From Catenaria anguillulae PL171 (Eukaryota > Blastocladiomycota > Blastocladiomycetes > Blastocladiales > Catenariaceae), in assembly GCA_002102555.1 (NCBI GenBank), contig MCFL01000076.1, positions 1 to 64,000 of the forward strand: a stretch of 64,000 nucleotides of DNA. The letters run 5' to 3'. The notes beneath the pieces were generated by a model, which worked only from the letters and a program-made list of their open reading frames with translations, was not told where the DNA came from and ran no database searches. Shown piece after piece: positions 20,526 through 32,600 of the stretch. Numbering within the stretch: the stretch's first letter is position 1; every line of letters begins with the position of its first letter. The position numbers and the translations under genes were made by a program.

Positions 20526-20794
20526 GCGCTTGGGGAAGCAGCAAGGGCGATGTGTCGGTACCTGAGCGTCTCACCTGGATGACCGTTATGTCACCGTCGC
20601 CATGTACTTGCCCGAGGTGAGCCGGGGCGGCCGGGATGCTTGCTTCCACAGGTACCGCAAACGGGCCAAGTGGATGCGGACCGGTTTGCTTTGCCGAGCG
20701 CAGCATTTGCTGTGCCCGAAGCCAATCTGGTGCAAGCTGGACATGGTGGCCCGCCGGAGGTTGCGGACCTTGCTCTTGCTTGCTTGCCGCTGTG

Positions 20795-20832
<38 letters not shown>

Positions 20833-21576
20833 ACTGGCAGTGCCATTGTCTTGTTGATGATGGCTGTGAGCTACCTGCCGCCGTCTGAGGTAGACCATAA
20901 CGGCCATTGCCGCCGCTGCCAATACCAACCCAACACCCAATCCGCCTGCAAACCACGGTGCCGAAAATCCACGACTGCCGCCATCGCTGGCCGCGGGCGC
21001 CGCCGTGCCACTGTTGTTGGTCACGACCGGCGACGGCACAGTTGGATCAGGGCATGCAAAGTGAACCTTCATGCCATCGAACCAGTCTGCATGTGTTGCC
21101 TCGACGCCCACAACTACGCATGCGCGAAACTCGTCGAGTGCGGCCTGGTGCCAAACTTGCGGGTCACTCGTGTTTGTGTTGCCTACCAACACATTGGAAC
21201 CATACCCGACAAGATTGATGTACGTTGCGTGGCTCACGACAAGGGAGCGGACGCCGCCAGGCATGTCTGCACCGAGATAGGATGTGATGGTGTTGAATCC
21301 GTCACTCGTCGTGCCGTCGCGGGCGGCCCAGTTAATGGCAATGGGCACGGCCGGGTTATCGGGCGGTGAGCAAGTCAGGCGCATGCCCGAGATGTAGGGC
21401 CGGCCAAAGGCCTTGGCCAGGTTGGTTTGCATGTCAATGCGGATCACGACGGCCGAGGGTGACTTGCATTTGGCAAGTGTGTTGGCGAGGTCGGTGCGCA
21501 GGTTGCCAAACGAGGCAGACTTGGCAACGGGACGACGATCTAGGGTTGGAGTGGAGGACATTGCGAGGAAACGCAT
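20500..21576 (-). CDS. Single-pass membrane protein with poly-Ala tract
   Basis: 358 residues from the ATG at 21576. The N-terminal 180 residues look like a beta-rich ectodomain (VVIRIDMQTNLAKAFGRPYI, GMRLTCS, GVRSLVVSHATYINLVGYG, MKVHFACP). One membrane helix follows (WFAGGLGVGLVLAAAAMAVM, then RRR). The cytoplasmic tail holds a 12-Ala run encoded by a GCC repeat and a PPAGHHV stretch. No signal peptide is obvious at this start, so an upstream exon may be missing; alternatively the helix acts as a signal anchor. A broken tandem paralogue lies directly upstream at 21736-22513. A sugar-binding ectodomain would fit the strand pattern but is a guess. Confidence 0.6.
20797..20832. repeat. (GCC)n microsatellite
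   Basis: About 12 GCC/GGC units, giving poly-alanine in the minus-strand gene at 20500-21576. Likely length-variable. Confidence 0.9.
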
Positions 21577-21735
21577 GCGCTGGCTACGAAGGGACTATGA
21601 TACATTGCTGACAATATGTGCAGTCAGACAGCAGGGCAGGTTAGTGGGCAGCCGTTATGGACAACGAGTGCACGTACGTTCAGCCCATGTCAGTGGCTAA
21701 CCCCATCGCCACCTCGAGCAGGGGCACCAGTTTTG

Positions 21736-22513
21736 TCAACGGGCACGCCAACGACAACCGATACTTGCCACGGATCCGTCACTGACGCCAAGTTCCCCTT
21801 GTTGGGCCATTCCATTGCCTCGGTCATCATCAACATGTGGTCCATGCCCCTCCTCATGCAGACCACAGCTCCGCCAACCCAGACGCTGATTCCGGCGATG
21901 CTTGGCCAATGCGAAGACCATTGCCAGCACCGCCCCTAGGACGAGCCCTGTCACCCCAAAAAGCACCCAAACGTCCGATACGGTCGCATTGTGGGGTCGA
22001 GTCGGGACCGGCGGGCATGCAAAATGCACCGTTGCAACCAATCCACATGCACGACAGCGACGCCCGCCACCACGCATTCACACAACTCGTCGTCTGCTGC
22101 TTGCTGCCAGACATTTGCACCGGGATCGAGCACGGCATTGCCTGCGTGCGTCGAGTTGCCGTATTCGATCAGATTGATGTACTTGCCGCAGCTCACGACG
22201 AGATTTCGCACGCCAAGCGGCATGTGTACTCCTGGAAATGTGGCGATGACGATGAATCCGTCGGGCGGGCGTGGGGCCGTCGTGGGTCGACCAGTGAATG
22301 GGCGGCAGGGTAAGGTCCGACAGGTGAGGAGCGGGTCAGGCGAACGCCAGATATGTAGGGCCGGCCGTAGGATTTGGAAATGTGGGTTTGCAAGTCAATA
22401 CGAGGGACAATGGCCGACGAGGTGGTCGGGCAACGGGCCGTGGTACAGGCGACGTCGGTGCGTTGGGTGCCGAAAGAGACGGATTTGTGGATGATGGCGG
22501 GAGAATTGGGCAT
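21736..22513 (-). pseudogene. Frameshifted tandem copy of the 20500-21576 gene
   Basis: Homology to the neighbour runs through four reading frames in order on the minus strand. KSVSFGTQRTD to GRPYISGVRLT starts near 22513; then LPPIHWSTHDGPTP around 22300; then DGFIVIATFPGVHMPLGVRN, CGKYINLIEYGN and a VVHVDWL strand (22260-22030); then VHFACPPVP and a membrane helix (VLFGVTGLVLGAVLAMVF). At least three frame changes occur in about 650 bp, without splice sites that would explain them. The intact neighbour and the many long intact genes nearby argue for real decay rather than poor sequence, but assembly error is not excluded. Confidence 0.65.
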
Positions 22514-23023
22514 ACTGGGTGGGAAACATGTAAACGTGCGGGGTATACATCGAAGCTGGCAGTGAGTCGCATGCATGGATCAACACAGTCGTAAAGGCTC
22601 CCACACGATTCCATATATGTCCATGCTCGCTACTTCGACAAACGTTTCCGTGGGCGATTGCTGCAGAGTCTCCATGGTCATCGCCCATCAAGGCTTGCTC
22701 TCTGGCTGTGGACGTCTTCGTTGTTTTGACTTCTATGTATGGCGGTCGTCTCGAAAAGGACGGTTCACCGCGACCCCGCAACCTAGGTTTGATCTGGTTT
22801 GATCGTGGTGAGACATTTCCTTTTGTACCACCTGAATCACAGTTGAATCATTGCAGTCACCCAAACGCATGCAAAGCAAGAGAGGGTTGAATGAAACAAA
22901 TTACATTTACATACAGAATCATCAGATAACGACAACCAAATACTAATGAGAGAAAAGAAGGGGGGATGAAACAAATGTACAACAATTTGCAATCAATGCG
23001 AGCAAGTAAACGGCTTCCAATCT
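22514..23023. other. Intergenic
   Basis: Upstream of the broken membrane-protein copy and downstream of the P450 gene. No gene recognised. Confidence 0.5.
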
Positions 23024-26000
23024 TCAGCCCCACACATCCTCGAGGTACCGGCCACCCTGCCTCAGCTCCTCGACATAGGCCTTGCCCAACATGTGCTCAA
23101 GCACATCATGCACCTCGCGAGCCATGCCTTTTGCAGACCCACATACATAGATAGTGCCCTTTTGCTCCACGATCAAGTCCTTGACCACGGCGGCCCTCGC
23201 CTCGACCATATGCTGGACGTACTTGGCTTCCGATCCGTCCATCCGAGAGTACGCCACATGCGACTTGGTGAGACCTGCGGCAAGCTTCTCCTTGTACAAA
23301 TGATCGTGGTCTGCGTGCCTGCACCCAAAGAACAAGTGGGCATTCGTGTCCCTGTTCAACGCATCGACAAAACCAAGGAATGGTGCCAACCCAGTGCCCG
23401 CACACACCATCATCACCGGCACCTTGGGGTCCTCGGGCAACCGGAACTGCGGGCAAGCCTTGACGTGCGTGTACACAGTGGCGCCCTCGGGCGCACGCTG
23501 CAAGAACTGCGAGCACAAGCCGTCGTCTTGTACGCCCACACACAGGGCGATTTGGCCCTGGGCAGCCGACGCGATCGAGTACCGACGTGGCGCCACACTG
23601 GTGGTCGCAACAAGCACGTCGCGCCACGTCAAGTGCGGGATGGCGAGCAGCGCATCAATGGCGCGGCGGTACGTGGCAGTCACTGACTTGATGGCGGCCG
23701 CGTCGAGCGCGCGAATGGATTGCGCGAGGTCGGGCTGGTTGGTGCGGTCGGCAACAAGTTCGGCGAGCGCGCGTGGGACGGGGCCAGTCAGGTCGACAAA
23801 GTAGGTCAGGGCGTCGCGCACGGAAAATGTGGCGGGCTCGTCAGCATCGCTTGTGAGCGAGGCAATGGTGGCGGCGGGGCATTTCGGGTTGATGGGAGTA
23901 CCGGCGGGAATGTCGAGCGTGAACGCGGCTGAGGCGAGGTCAAGACCCAGGTGGGAAGCCAGTTGCGACATGAGCTTGGGGTCGTTTTCAGGCCACACTT
24001 CGAGGTGGTCGCCAGGAACATAAACTTGATCCGACGTAAACTCGAGGTGACGGGTCGACTTGCCCTTTGTCCACTCCAAGTTATGCACAGGCTTGAGTAA
24101 CTCTTGGTTGACGGCCACCTTTGTGGGCAAGTGGGTTCCGCTCGGGCGCAACTCCTTGATCGCACCGGCTTGACCCTTGACCAGCACATTGACCTTGACA
24201 GCCTCGGACGGCAACCCAGACTCGCCCAGCATGGGATGCGACACACCCTCGGCCGTCATCCCATAAGCGCGCTGCAGCGTGACCCACAAGTTTGCATGCC
24301 ACAAGGTAAATGCCTCGTCCATATCGCCAGCATCGGCATCGCCCTCGCCCACGCTCACAATGCGCAACCCACCCATGCGCTCGAGCGCATCGTCAACCAG
24401 GTGTGGGAACTGCTGGAATGTGCGCCATTGCGAGTTGCCGCATCCAAACACGGCATAGGGCGTGTCCTTGAGCAGGGGCGACGATCCGCTGAGCTTGAGC
24501 CACTCGGCGCATTTCGCGGCATTGTCGGGCGGCGACCCGTTGTATGTTGCAGTCACAACCACAACTGTGGATGCAGGGCCCGTGGGCTTGGGATCCATGG
24601 CCGCCCAGTCGTCAAGCGACACCAGGTTGGTGTTCTCAATACCAAACTTGCGAGCGGTTGTGGCGACCTGGCGTGCGTACTCCTCGGACGTGCCCGAGTT
24701 GGACCCGTAGGCAACTGTCAGCGACTTGAGCTTGAGGTCTGCGCCGTCCTTGGCAAGGTGGCCCGAAAACAGCTGTGTGGACGCGGCCGAATCCGACTGC
24801 TGCTTTGCCGACGCCTCGGCCGTCGTCGCGGAAGAAACTTGCGCGGGCACGCCGGGCGCAAACGTGGGCAGAGACTCGCGGCGCATGATGGTCATGTTGA
24901 GCTCCTTTGGCCGGACCGTCAAGGCCTGCGGGTCGTACGGCGGCGGCACGGGCCCCGTGTACTCAAACGTAAACATGCGCACCAAGGTGGCCAGCGCAAT
25001 CTTTGCCTCTTGCATGGCAAATGCCATGCCAATGCACGACCGCTCGCCAAACGAGAAGGGGATCCACGAAAACATGTGGCGCTTGCGCTCGGCTTCCTTT
25101 GTGAAATGGTCCGGGTTGAACACGTGCGGGTTGGGACCCCACACGGCGCGTGACCGGTGCAGCCCAACGGCATTGCATAGGACCGAGTCGCCGCGGTTGA
25201 TGCGGTGGCCGTTGACAATGGTTGAGATTTGGCACGTCTTGCCGACAACGGGCGCGGGCGGGTAGAGGCGCAGCGATTCCTTGAGCACTTGGGTCGTGTA
25301 GGTGAGTTGCCCGACTTGTTGCGGCGTGATGGGTTGCGACGGGTCCGTGCCACACACGCGAATGGCTTCTTCGAGCAGGCGAGACTCGATGGCCGGGTGT
25401 TGGGTAAGCAGCCACAGGGTCCACGACATGAGCGTCGACGTGGTTTCGTGCCCCGCAATCAGGAAGGTGATGACTCTGTTGACGATGAGTTTGTCAGCGT
25501 TTGTTGCGATCAAGTGCACGTGAGTGAGACAAGCAGAACGTACTGATCGCGAATGTTGTCGTCAGGCAACGTCTTGCCATCGGGCGTCTTGGCAGTCAAC
25601 ATGTAGTTGAGCAAGTCGACCTTGGACGGATCCGGGTTGGCCTTGCGATCGGCAATCACCTTCTCAACGGTAGTGGCCATGAGCTTGTGGCACTCGTCGT
25701 ACTTGGCGTTGGCTTGCGACGGCATCATCTTGTAGAAACGGGTGGCGAGCGCGCGGCGCTTGGATTCGTTGAGGCAGTAGTTCATGGCGTCCACCTATGA
25801 ATGAATGTGCACGTTTTGAGTGAGCTAAGGAGCATTGGAGGCAGAGAATCAAGAGAAAAAAACAAGACGCACAAACGGATGCAACTTTGCCTCTGGCCCA
25901 TCCAAAAGGTGAAAATCGTATCCAAAACCCGACACACCAATCGTCTGCAACGTGAACCTGGTCATCCACTCGGTAATCGACACCTCCTTGCCCTCCATCT

Positions 26001-26896
26001 TTGCAAACGCATTGACCAACAGGCCAGTGACATGTGCCATGTCGGGAATGTACATCTTCATGCTGGGCACAGAAAACGTCGGCATTAGGACTTTGTGCGC
26101 TGGCTCCCATTCTGGGTCGCTGGTGTCCGAGGTGAAGAGTCCGTGTCCGGCAAATGCTTGCACTTCCTTGAGGGCACCGACGATTTTCTTGGTGAAGAAG
26201 GGCGATTCGCAAATCACGCGTTGCACAATGTCTGGGTCAATGGTGCCGACGACGTGGCGGTCAAACACATTCATGTGGTAGGTGTCGCCGAACTGCGCTT
26301 CGAATTCCTTGAGTGCGCCGATACTGTTTTTCATGTACGAGCAAAATGGTCAGTAATCTTGCTTTCTTGAAAAGGGAAGCGAAGAGGAAGGAAATAACAT
26401 ACAAGTCGGGTGCCAGCTGATGCGCATTGCCAAACACACTGATACCCCTCGGCCCAAGCGGCTCCTTGCACGCGGGTGTGCCAAGCACAACCACCAAGCG
26501 CGAAAAGTGCACGAGCACATCGGGCTCAAGATCAAGCACGGCGTGACCATTAGCGTCTTGCAAGTAAAACTCGGCGAGCGGCGCCAGGTTGAGCTTGGCA
26601 ATGATCTGCTGCTTGAGCTCGGCCGATGTGGTGGCGGGTGTAAAGTGAATGGTGGTTTCCGAGGACGCGAGTGACACGGCCAGCTTGAAGACTTGCGGTC
26701 CAGCGGCGGCGGGGCATGTAGCGCCAGTCGGGGATGTGGATCGGTTGAGCAGGCGGCCGAATAGGCTGCGGCCACTCGAGGCGGTGGATGGACGCGAGGC
26801 GTCCGCATCCGAGGCGGTGCCATTGACGTGAGGGATCGGGCAAACTTGCGCGTCCTCTGCTGTAGCGGCGGGAGTTGTGGGAACGGAGGTGGGCAT
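23024..26896 (-). CDS. CYP505-type P450-reductase fusion with N-terminal extension
   Basis: Exons 26403-26896, 25873-26323, 25544-25794 and 23024-25475 (introns 79, 78 and 68 nt) give 1215 residues. The family (P450foxy, BM3-like) hydroxylates fatty acids below the carboxyl end, using NADPH through its own reductase. The P450 part begins near residue 150 with [17 protein letters not shown], then has the I-helix [18 protein letters not shown] (ExxR) and heme loop [11 protein letters not shown]. The FMN domain starts at [15 protein letters not shown] and NADPH domains follow ([42 protein letters not shown]), and the protein ends EDVWG. Residues 1-145 are extra: a Ser/Thr-rich lead, then a strand-rich segment ([42 protein letters not shown]) resembling a ubiquitin-like fold, not normally present in this family. 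Confidence 0.9.
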
Positions 26897-28373
26897 ATTG
26901 GTTGAGTGTACTCCTGAAGGTAGATGAGATCAGGTTGTATGAGGAACAAGGGAACAAGAGAACAAGGGTTTGATGATGGATGCGATCGGAATTGATCCTG
27001 GGAGGGATGCCGGCCGCCTTTTGTATTCGTTTGCAACTTGGTCGGAAACGCTGGTGCGACATTACGCGCTCTCTTGCTCTCGCACGAGTACAGGCATGCG
27101 TGCTACCGAGCAGCCTCCCATATTTCCCCTATCGCTACGGTGTCGTCATTGTTGACCAAAGTACGATAACGCAGCAGGCTCTACTGGGCTGGGAATGATA
27201 TGTGCTCAAAGGACAACTGCCCAGGTGGCGAGGACCGAGTGGAATCCGAGTGGGGGAAATCTGTCAAAGCGTGTGTTGGCTCATGAGACCGCAGACTTGT
27301 TCAGCAGCGCATGCAGCTTGGGATGACGTGGTCTTGGCCCTCTGAGAAATCGTGATGTGATCTGTGTGGGCTTGGGGGTGGATGATCGTTCAGGCTGGTA
27401 GGTAACACAACACATGGACCAGTGAATTGATTTGATTTTCGGGTTGGGGGCAGGCGTGCATGAGTGTTCTCATTCCGGACATTGAGGGTTGCCGCTAAAT
27501 GTGAACGGGCGAGCCCATGAATGGAAATGAATTACTCCGAAAGGTGCATGAGTGGAGCCGGATGGTTCAGGTGTGGCTTTTTGAGTCTGGTTCCGGCTTT
27601 GGGGGCATGATGTCAGTGCGAACAACATGACGCGAACTTGTCCAAGAAGGTGATTTATCTCGTCTCGTCATGGTGGCTATACCAGTGCATTCGAAGGGCG
27701 ATGTACGGAATTGTCAATGTGACGGCGATACTCGATGCATTTCTTGGTGGTCCTCTGGACCGACATCACCAAAGTGTGAAAATGTCGTCAACTGCTCGTG
27801 GCTGATGTACACTTTGGTACCTACCTCTCGACGAGTATGGCGTATTCTCGAATCAAAGCATCAACCACTGCGGGTCAATGGTGTACCAGGCACTCAATAC
27901 GGAGTGTCAAGTCCTGGATTGTTAGAATAGCCTCGAGACCTCATTCGAAAGATAACCGTCGCCCGCTTCTGCTGAAGCGCGGCTCCCCCTGCAGCCGCAA
28001 ATCTGATTGCGATAAGACGTAGTGCATGCCCCCGTGTTCTCGAACGAGCTTCGCTGCGTCTGCGAGTGGAGCCAGGAGAAATGGGACCGATCGATTGAAA
28101 TTCAATCCCGACATCATTCCCGATAGCCTCGAGCCTCCAGCCACCGCCAGGCGAGGCGAGGAAGGGTTGTGAACGTGCTGCTGCGGTAGCCGGGTCATTA
28201 CGTGCTGTCGACTTGAGTACGCGGCCTTCAATAATGGCGCGTATCATCGCGTTACGGTGAGTGTGGAGGATGAAGGACGCGAACGAGCAAGGTTCAACGC
28301 AAATACCGCGTTGACGTCCATGGAAGCCGTATATTCTTGCAAAACGAGAAGAAAAAAGTCGACAAATCGTCAC
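26897..28373. other. Intergenic, 1.5 kb
   Basis: Promoter side of the P450 gene plus downstream flank of the nitronate monooxygenase gene. An open frame on the minus strand at 27894-28373 could only be a further exon of the latter and has no family similarity I can see. Confidence 0.5.
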
Positions 28374-29396
28374 TTACAACTTTGCCGACGTGGTCCATTG
28401 CGCCAACCTGCCGGCCTCGTCCTGGACAGCCAACTGATACTCTTGCGCCAACCGATCGACCAATTGCTGGGTGGTGGGCACGTCGTGAATGTTCAAGACG
28501 CCATGACCAGCAGACCACACGTCCCTCCAGGCTTTGCTCTCGTTGGCGTTCAACTTGGAGAAATCCTCTTCGACGGCATCTGCTTGTGCAAGCTTGTCCG
28601 GGTCCATGCCGGCTTGCGCCAAACTGTCGCGCAAAAAGTTTGCGTACACGCCCGAGATCTTGTCTGTGTACACGGTGGGCAAAAACGCGGGAGCAGGCCC
28701 CGACTTGGCGGTCACGAGCATGTTCTTGTACCCGTCCTGGGCCATGGATTCCTTGGTGGCAATGAAGCGCGTGCCAAGGTAGGCCAGGTCGGCGCCCAGT
28801 GTTTGCGCGGCGCGCACCGTGGATCCATCCGAGATGGCGCCGCCGGCAATGATGATCTTGTCAGGGAAGTTGGCGCGCAGTTGCGGGATCAGGGCAAAGG
28901 GCGAGGCCGGGCCAGCGTGGCCACCAGCACCAGCACACACGGCAATGAGGCCATCGACACCGGCCTCGACGGCTTTGGCGGCATGGCGCAGGTTGGTCAC
29001 GTCGTGGAACACGAGGCCATTGTACGAGTGGACGGCATCAATGACCTGCTTGACGGCGCCGAGCGACGTGATGACAAGCGGCACCTTGTGCTTGACGACG
29101 AGTTCCAAGTGTGCCTCGAGGCTCGGGTTGGTTTTGTGCACAATCAAGTTGACGCCAAACTTGGCGGCCGAGGGCGCTTGGGCGAGCGTGGCCTTGATGT
29201 CGGTGAGCCACTGGTCGAGCTGGGTGGTTGTGCGGCAGTTGAGCGTCGGGAAGGTGCCGACAATGCCAGCCTTGCACGCGGCAGCGACGAGCGGCGGCGA
29301 CGACACGAGGAACATGGGCGCCGCGATGACGGGCAGGCGGGCATTGAGGGCTTGGCGCAGGTGCGCGCGCGCGGGCGAGAGCATGTGCTTGGGCAT
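28374..29396 (-). CDS. Nitronate monooxygenase / 2-nitropropane dioxygenase family
   Basis: 340 residues from the ATG at 29396 (PKHMLSPARAHL). The TIM-barrel FMN fold is clear: LPVIAAPMFLVSSPPLVAA at the first strand, KAGIVGTFPTLN, FGVNLIVHKTNP, VPLVITSLGA, a phosphate-binding region VCAGAGGHAGPAS, IIIAGGAISDG, and ADLAYLGTRFIATKES. Family members oxidise nitronates such as propionate 3-nitronate to less toxic products, mostly in the cytosol or mitochondria. The stop TAA sits inside a perfect GTAAGTGA donor (last codons AAG TTG TAA), so a longer spliced form cannot be ruled out. An upstream ATG at 29504 is less likely. It is divergent from the TFIIIC gene, with 250 bp between start codons. 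Confidence 0.85.
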   Translation of the reverse strand: MPKHMLSPARAHLRQALNARLPVIAAPMFLVSSPPLVAAACKAGIVGTFPTLNCRTTTQLDQWLTDIKATLAQAPSAAKFGVNLIVHKTNPSLEAHLELVVKHKVPLVITSLGAVKQVIDAVHSYNGLVFHDVTNLRHAAKAVEAGVDGLIAVCAGAGGHAGPASPFALIPQLRANFPDKIIIAGGAISDGSTVRAAQTLGADLAYLGTRFIATKESMAQDGYKNMLVTAKSGPAPAFLPTVYTDKISGVYANFLRDSLAQAGMDPDKLAQADAVEEDFSKLNANESKAWRDVWSAGHGVLNIHDVPTTQQLVDRLAQEYQLAVQDEAGRLAQWTTSAKL

Positions 29397-29646
29397 GGTA
29401 TGTATGGTATTCAAGTAAATATTGGACTTGATTTGATTGGTTGCATTCGTCGATCGAAAGGCCTTGAGGAGAGGGAGCGTGCCTGAAATCAGTTTATGTT
29501 GCATGATGCCATTGAAGAGTTCGAGAACATGTGTTCCAGAACACGCGTCTCGAACTCAATCGATCTGAAAAAATTGATCGCCATGCCCAATCCATTTTTC
29601 TCAAACATGGACTGTACATTATTTGCCATCACAAGAGCACCCCACC
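29397..29646. promoter_or_regulatory. Divergent promoter region
   Basis: Separates the start codons of the nitronate monooxygenase (minus) and TFIIIC subunit (plus) genes. AT-richer than its neighbours; no clear TATA box is assigned. Confidence 0.4.
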
Positions 29647-32600
29647 ATGGAGCACTCCAATTCGGCCCGCAACTCTCCGCAATCGAAAGCTCGCTCTCGG
29701 TCACAGACGCACGGCTCGTCCCGGCTGCCGCCGCCACCGCCCCTCGCAACGGCCCTGCGACACCCGGCCATTGATTCAGCAACCGACGACGATGGCGAGA
29801 GCGAAGGAGATGGCGACGACAACGACGACGGCGACGATAACGAAGATCAATACTACGAGGAATTCTCCGACTCTGATCTGCTTCCCGAAAACCTCGACGA
29901 CCACTACGACATTCGCTCGTCCAACGTCTACCAGCTACTGCACACGACCGACCAGCACGGTGGGCCCGGCCAGGAACCAAATGAAGACTTTGAAGCGTAC
30001 CGCAAGCGCATTGACTCGGCTGACGCGGCCCGCCTCGCTGCAGAGTCTACGGCCAAGAAACCTCGGCCCCAGTCGGCAGCGGCGGAACATGACGATGTCA
30101 ACATTGACAACATTCTCGCGCACCTGTCGTCGGACGACGACAACGCACATGACCCAAGCGACGTGATTGGTGCTTCGGGCGATGAAGACGACAACTATTC
30201 CTTTTCTGAAGACGAAGATCCAACCTATACCACGTCCCCGCACGACGACGATGACGACGATGACTCGCTCGACTCGCAAGAAGAGTACGAACAAGAACAT
30301 CGCGCATCGCTGCGCGCCACATCCGGCGTCGGCCGCAGGTCACGTGCCCGGGCACGCAAATCGCGTTCCGGCGGTAAGGGCCGCCGCGGTGGTCGCCGCC
30401 GCAACGACCCCAATGCTTCGCCCGCCGTCCAACCCTACATTCTCGCTGCACAATCGGCCTACTTTGACCACAACCTCGATGCGGCCATGGCCGCGTGCCA
30501 CCAAGCGCTGTTTGTCGAGCCCAAAGCCGACCTGGCGTACCGGCTCATGGGCATCATCCACGAGTCGCGCGGCGACATGCAGCGCGCCATGCGCACTTAC
30601 ATGGTGATGGCGCACTTGATCCCAAAAGATTACGACATTTGGCGCAAAGTGGCCGTGTTTGCACGCCAAGTCGGCGGGTCCGAGCGCGAAATGATGCACT
30701 GTTATCGCAAGGCCATGGGCGCCGACCCGAAAGAAACAGTGGTTCCCTGGAAACTCATCATGGGGTACGAGGCAAAGGGCCAAGTGAGTGCCAAGGTTGA
30801 AGTGTACCGGCACTTGCTTCGGCATTTGCCGTTCAACATGCTGCTCGTGCGCGACCTCGTCCGCATTCACTTGCAGCGTGGGAACGTCCGGGATGCGGCG
30901 CAGTTGTACTGGGACGCGCTCAACTACCACGCGCGCGGCCAGTTCAAGCACCCTTGGACGCCGCCCACCGAGGCTGACATGCACGAAAAAGTAATCGAGG
31001 GCAACGACCCGATGCTCGAGCGCATCACGTACCGCAAGCGGCACGCGCGCGAGGCGCCGGAGGGCCAAGGGATCGATCCGGGCACGGGCGCCGCAACGCT
31101 CGACGATTTGTTGGATGCAGCGCGCGTGCTCCTGGACGTGAAACGGTTTGCAGACCTGGTTGTGCTCGTGAAACGCGTGGTAAGGTGGTTCCAGGGCCGC
31201 ATCGACGAGGCAGAGGCGTATGAGCAGCAGGAGGCTGCGCGCGAGTTGGTGGATGCCGCACATGGCGGCGAGACGGTGGACGAAACAGAGCTTGATGCAG
31301 AGTATGATCCCGTGGCGCATCCAAGGCCGGCATTGCATCCGGATTTCCCGGACGGCGGCGCCGGGTTGCCGCTCGATTTTCGTGTAATTCTGGGCGTGTG
31401 TCGGTTGCAAATGGGCCAGCTCACGGCAGGCAAGCGGCATTTCGAGTACCTGGCCAGTTTGGGTGTGTCGAGGACGATGGCGGCAACCGACGACGGGTTA
31501 GGTGATGGCGACGAGGTCCCGGCAGCAGCGTCGGCAGCAGCAGTCACGACCGAAGGTATGCCCGGATGGTCGCTGGCCGTGCACGAGCTATATCAGCTCG
31601 TGTGGCAGGCGTATATGGATGCGCACATGTATTCCGAGGCAGTGCCCTTTTTGGACGCGGCCATTGCCGGTGCAGAGACACTTGTTGCGGATGCGGCGGC
31701 GGCGGCCGCCACCAGTGCCCACCTAGGTCAAGACACCGAAACTGACGCCGCAGTGGCCGATTGGATCGACACGCGCCGGCCCGCGGCACTTGCGGCCATG
31801 TACTTTGCGCGCGGCGTGTGCTTGGCGCGGCTGTCTGAGGACGATCCGCAAGTCATGCACGTTGCCATCCAGTCACTCGAGCATGCGCTTGTGTACGACC
31901 AGTTTGCGCTCGAGCCCAGGGAAGAGCTCGCGGCCTTGTACCAAAAGGTGGGCAATGTGCAGCGCGCTTTCCAGATGCTGACGGATGCAGAGGCCTTGAT
32001 TGATAACAAGCAAGTGGATTCCGTCTTGTTTGCGAGGCGGCCCGACATGCGCGGCAAGACGAGGCGGGCCAGGGCAAAGAAGGGTGGTGAGCCGGGGCAG
32101 GAGAAGCGCAAGAGGGGGAGGCCAAAGGGAAGTGGCAGGAAGCAGGAGAGGGTTGAAACGGATGACGACGGTGGCGAAAACGACGAAACGCTCTTGTCGC
32201 CGACTGCCGCATTGACGCCCAGTGTGGCCATGTTTCCCGATTCGTCGTCAAGTGCAGCGGCTGCTGCTGCTGCTACTGCGTCTGGCGATGTGGATCCAGC
32301 GCAACTCAACGAGCCGACCGTGCCCGCACCTTCCACAGAAGCCACGCGCCTGTCGCAGCGCGGGTCGCGCAAAGTCGCACTGGCCATTAAGGAGCGAGAA
32401 ATGAAACTCAAGTTTTCCAAGCTATCACTTGTCGGCCAACGGTTTGACCAGCTGGATGCGCGAGCGCGCCGCGATTACCTTGCGTCTGCAGCAAGCTTGT
32501 ACGAAACGTTTCGCAACACAGCGGCATTTTATCCGTCGGACCGGACCGTCACGTTTGCGGGCGTGGATGCGAGCGGGCGGATCCGGAATACGAAGATTCA

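Noticed and set aside
27894-28373. Extra C-terminal exon of the nitronate monooxygenase gene, or a separate 159-codon gene
   Set aside because: The family ends where the upstream frame ends, and the extra reading has no similarity. Kept only as a possible alternative splice through the GTAAGT at the stop.
30340-31440. 366-codon open frame opposite the TFIIIC gene
   Set aside because: Antisense shadow over conserved TPR coding sequence.
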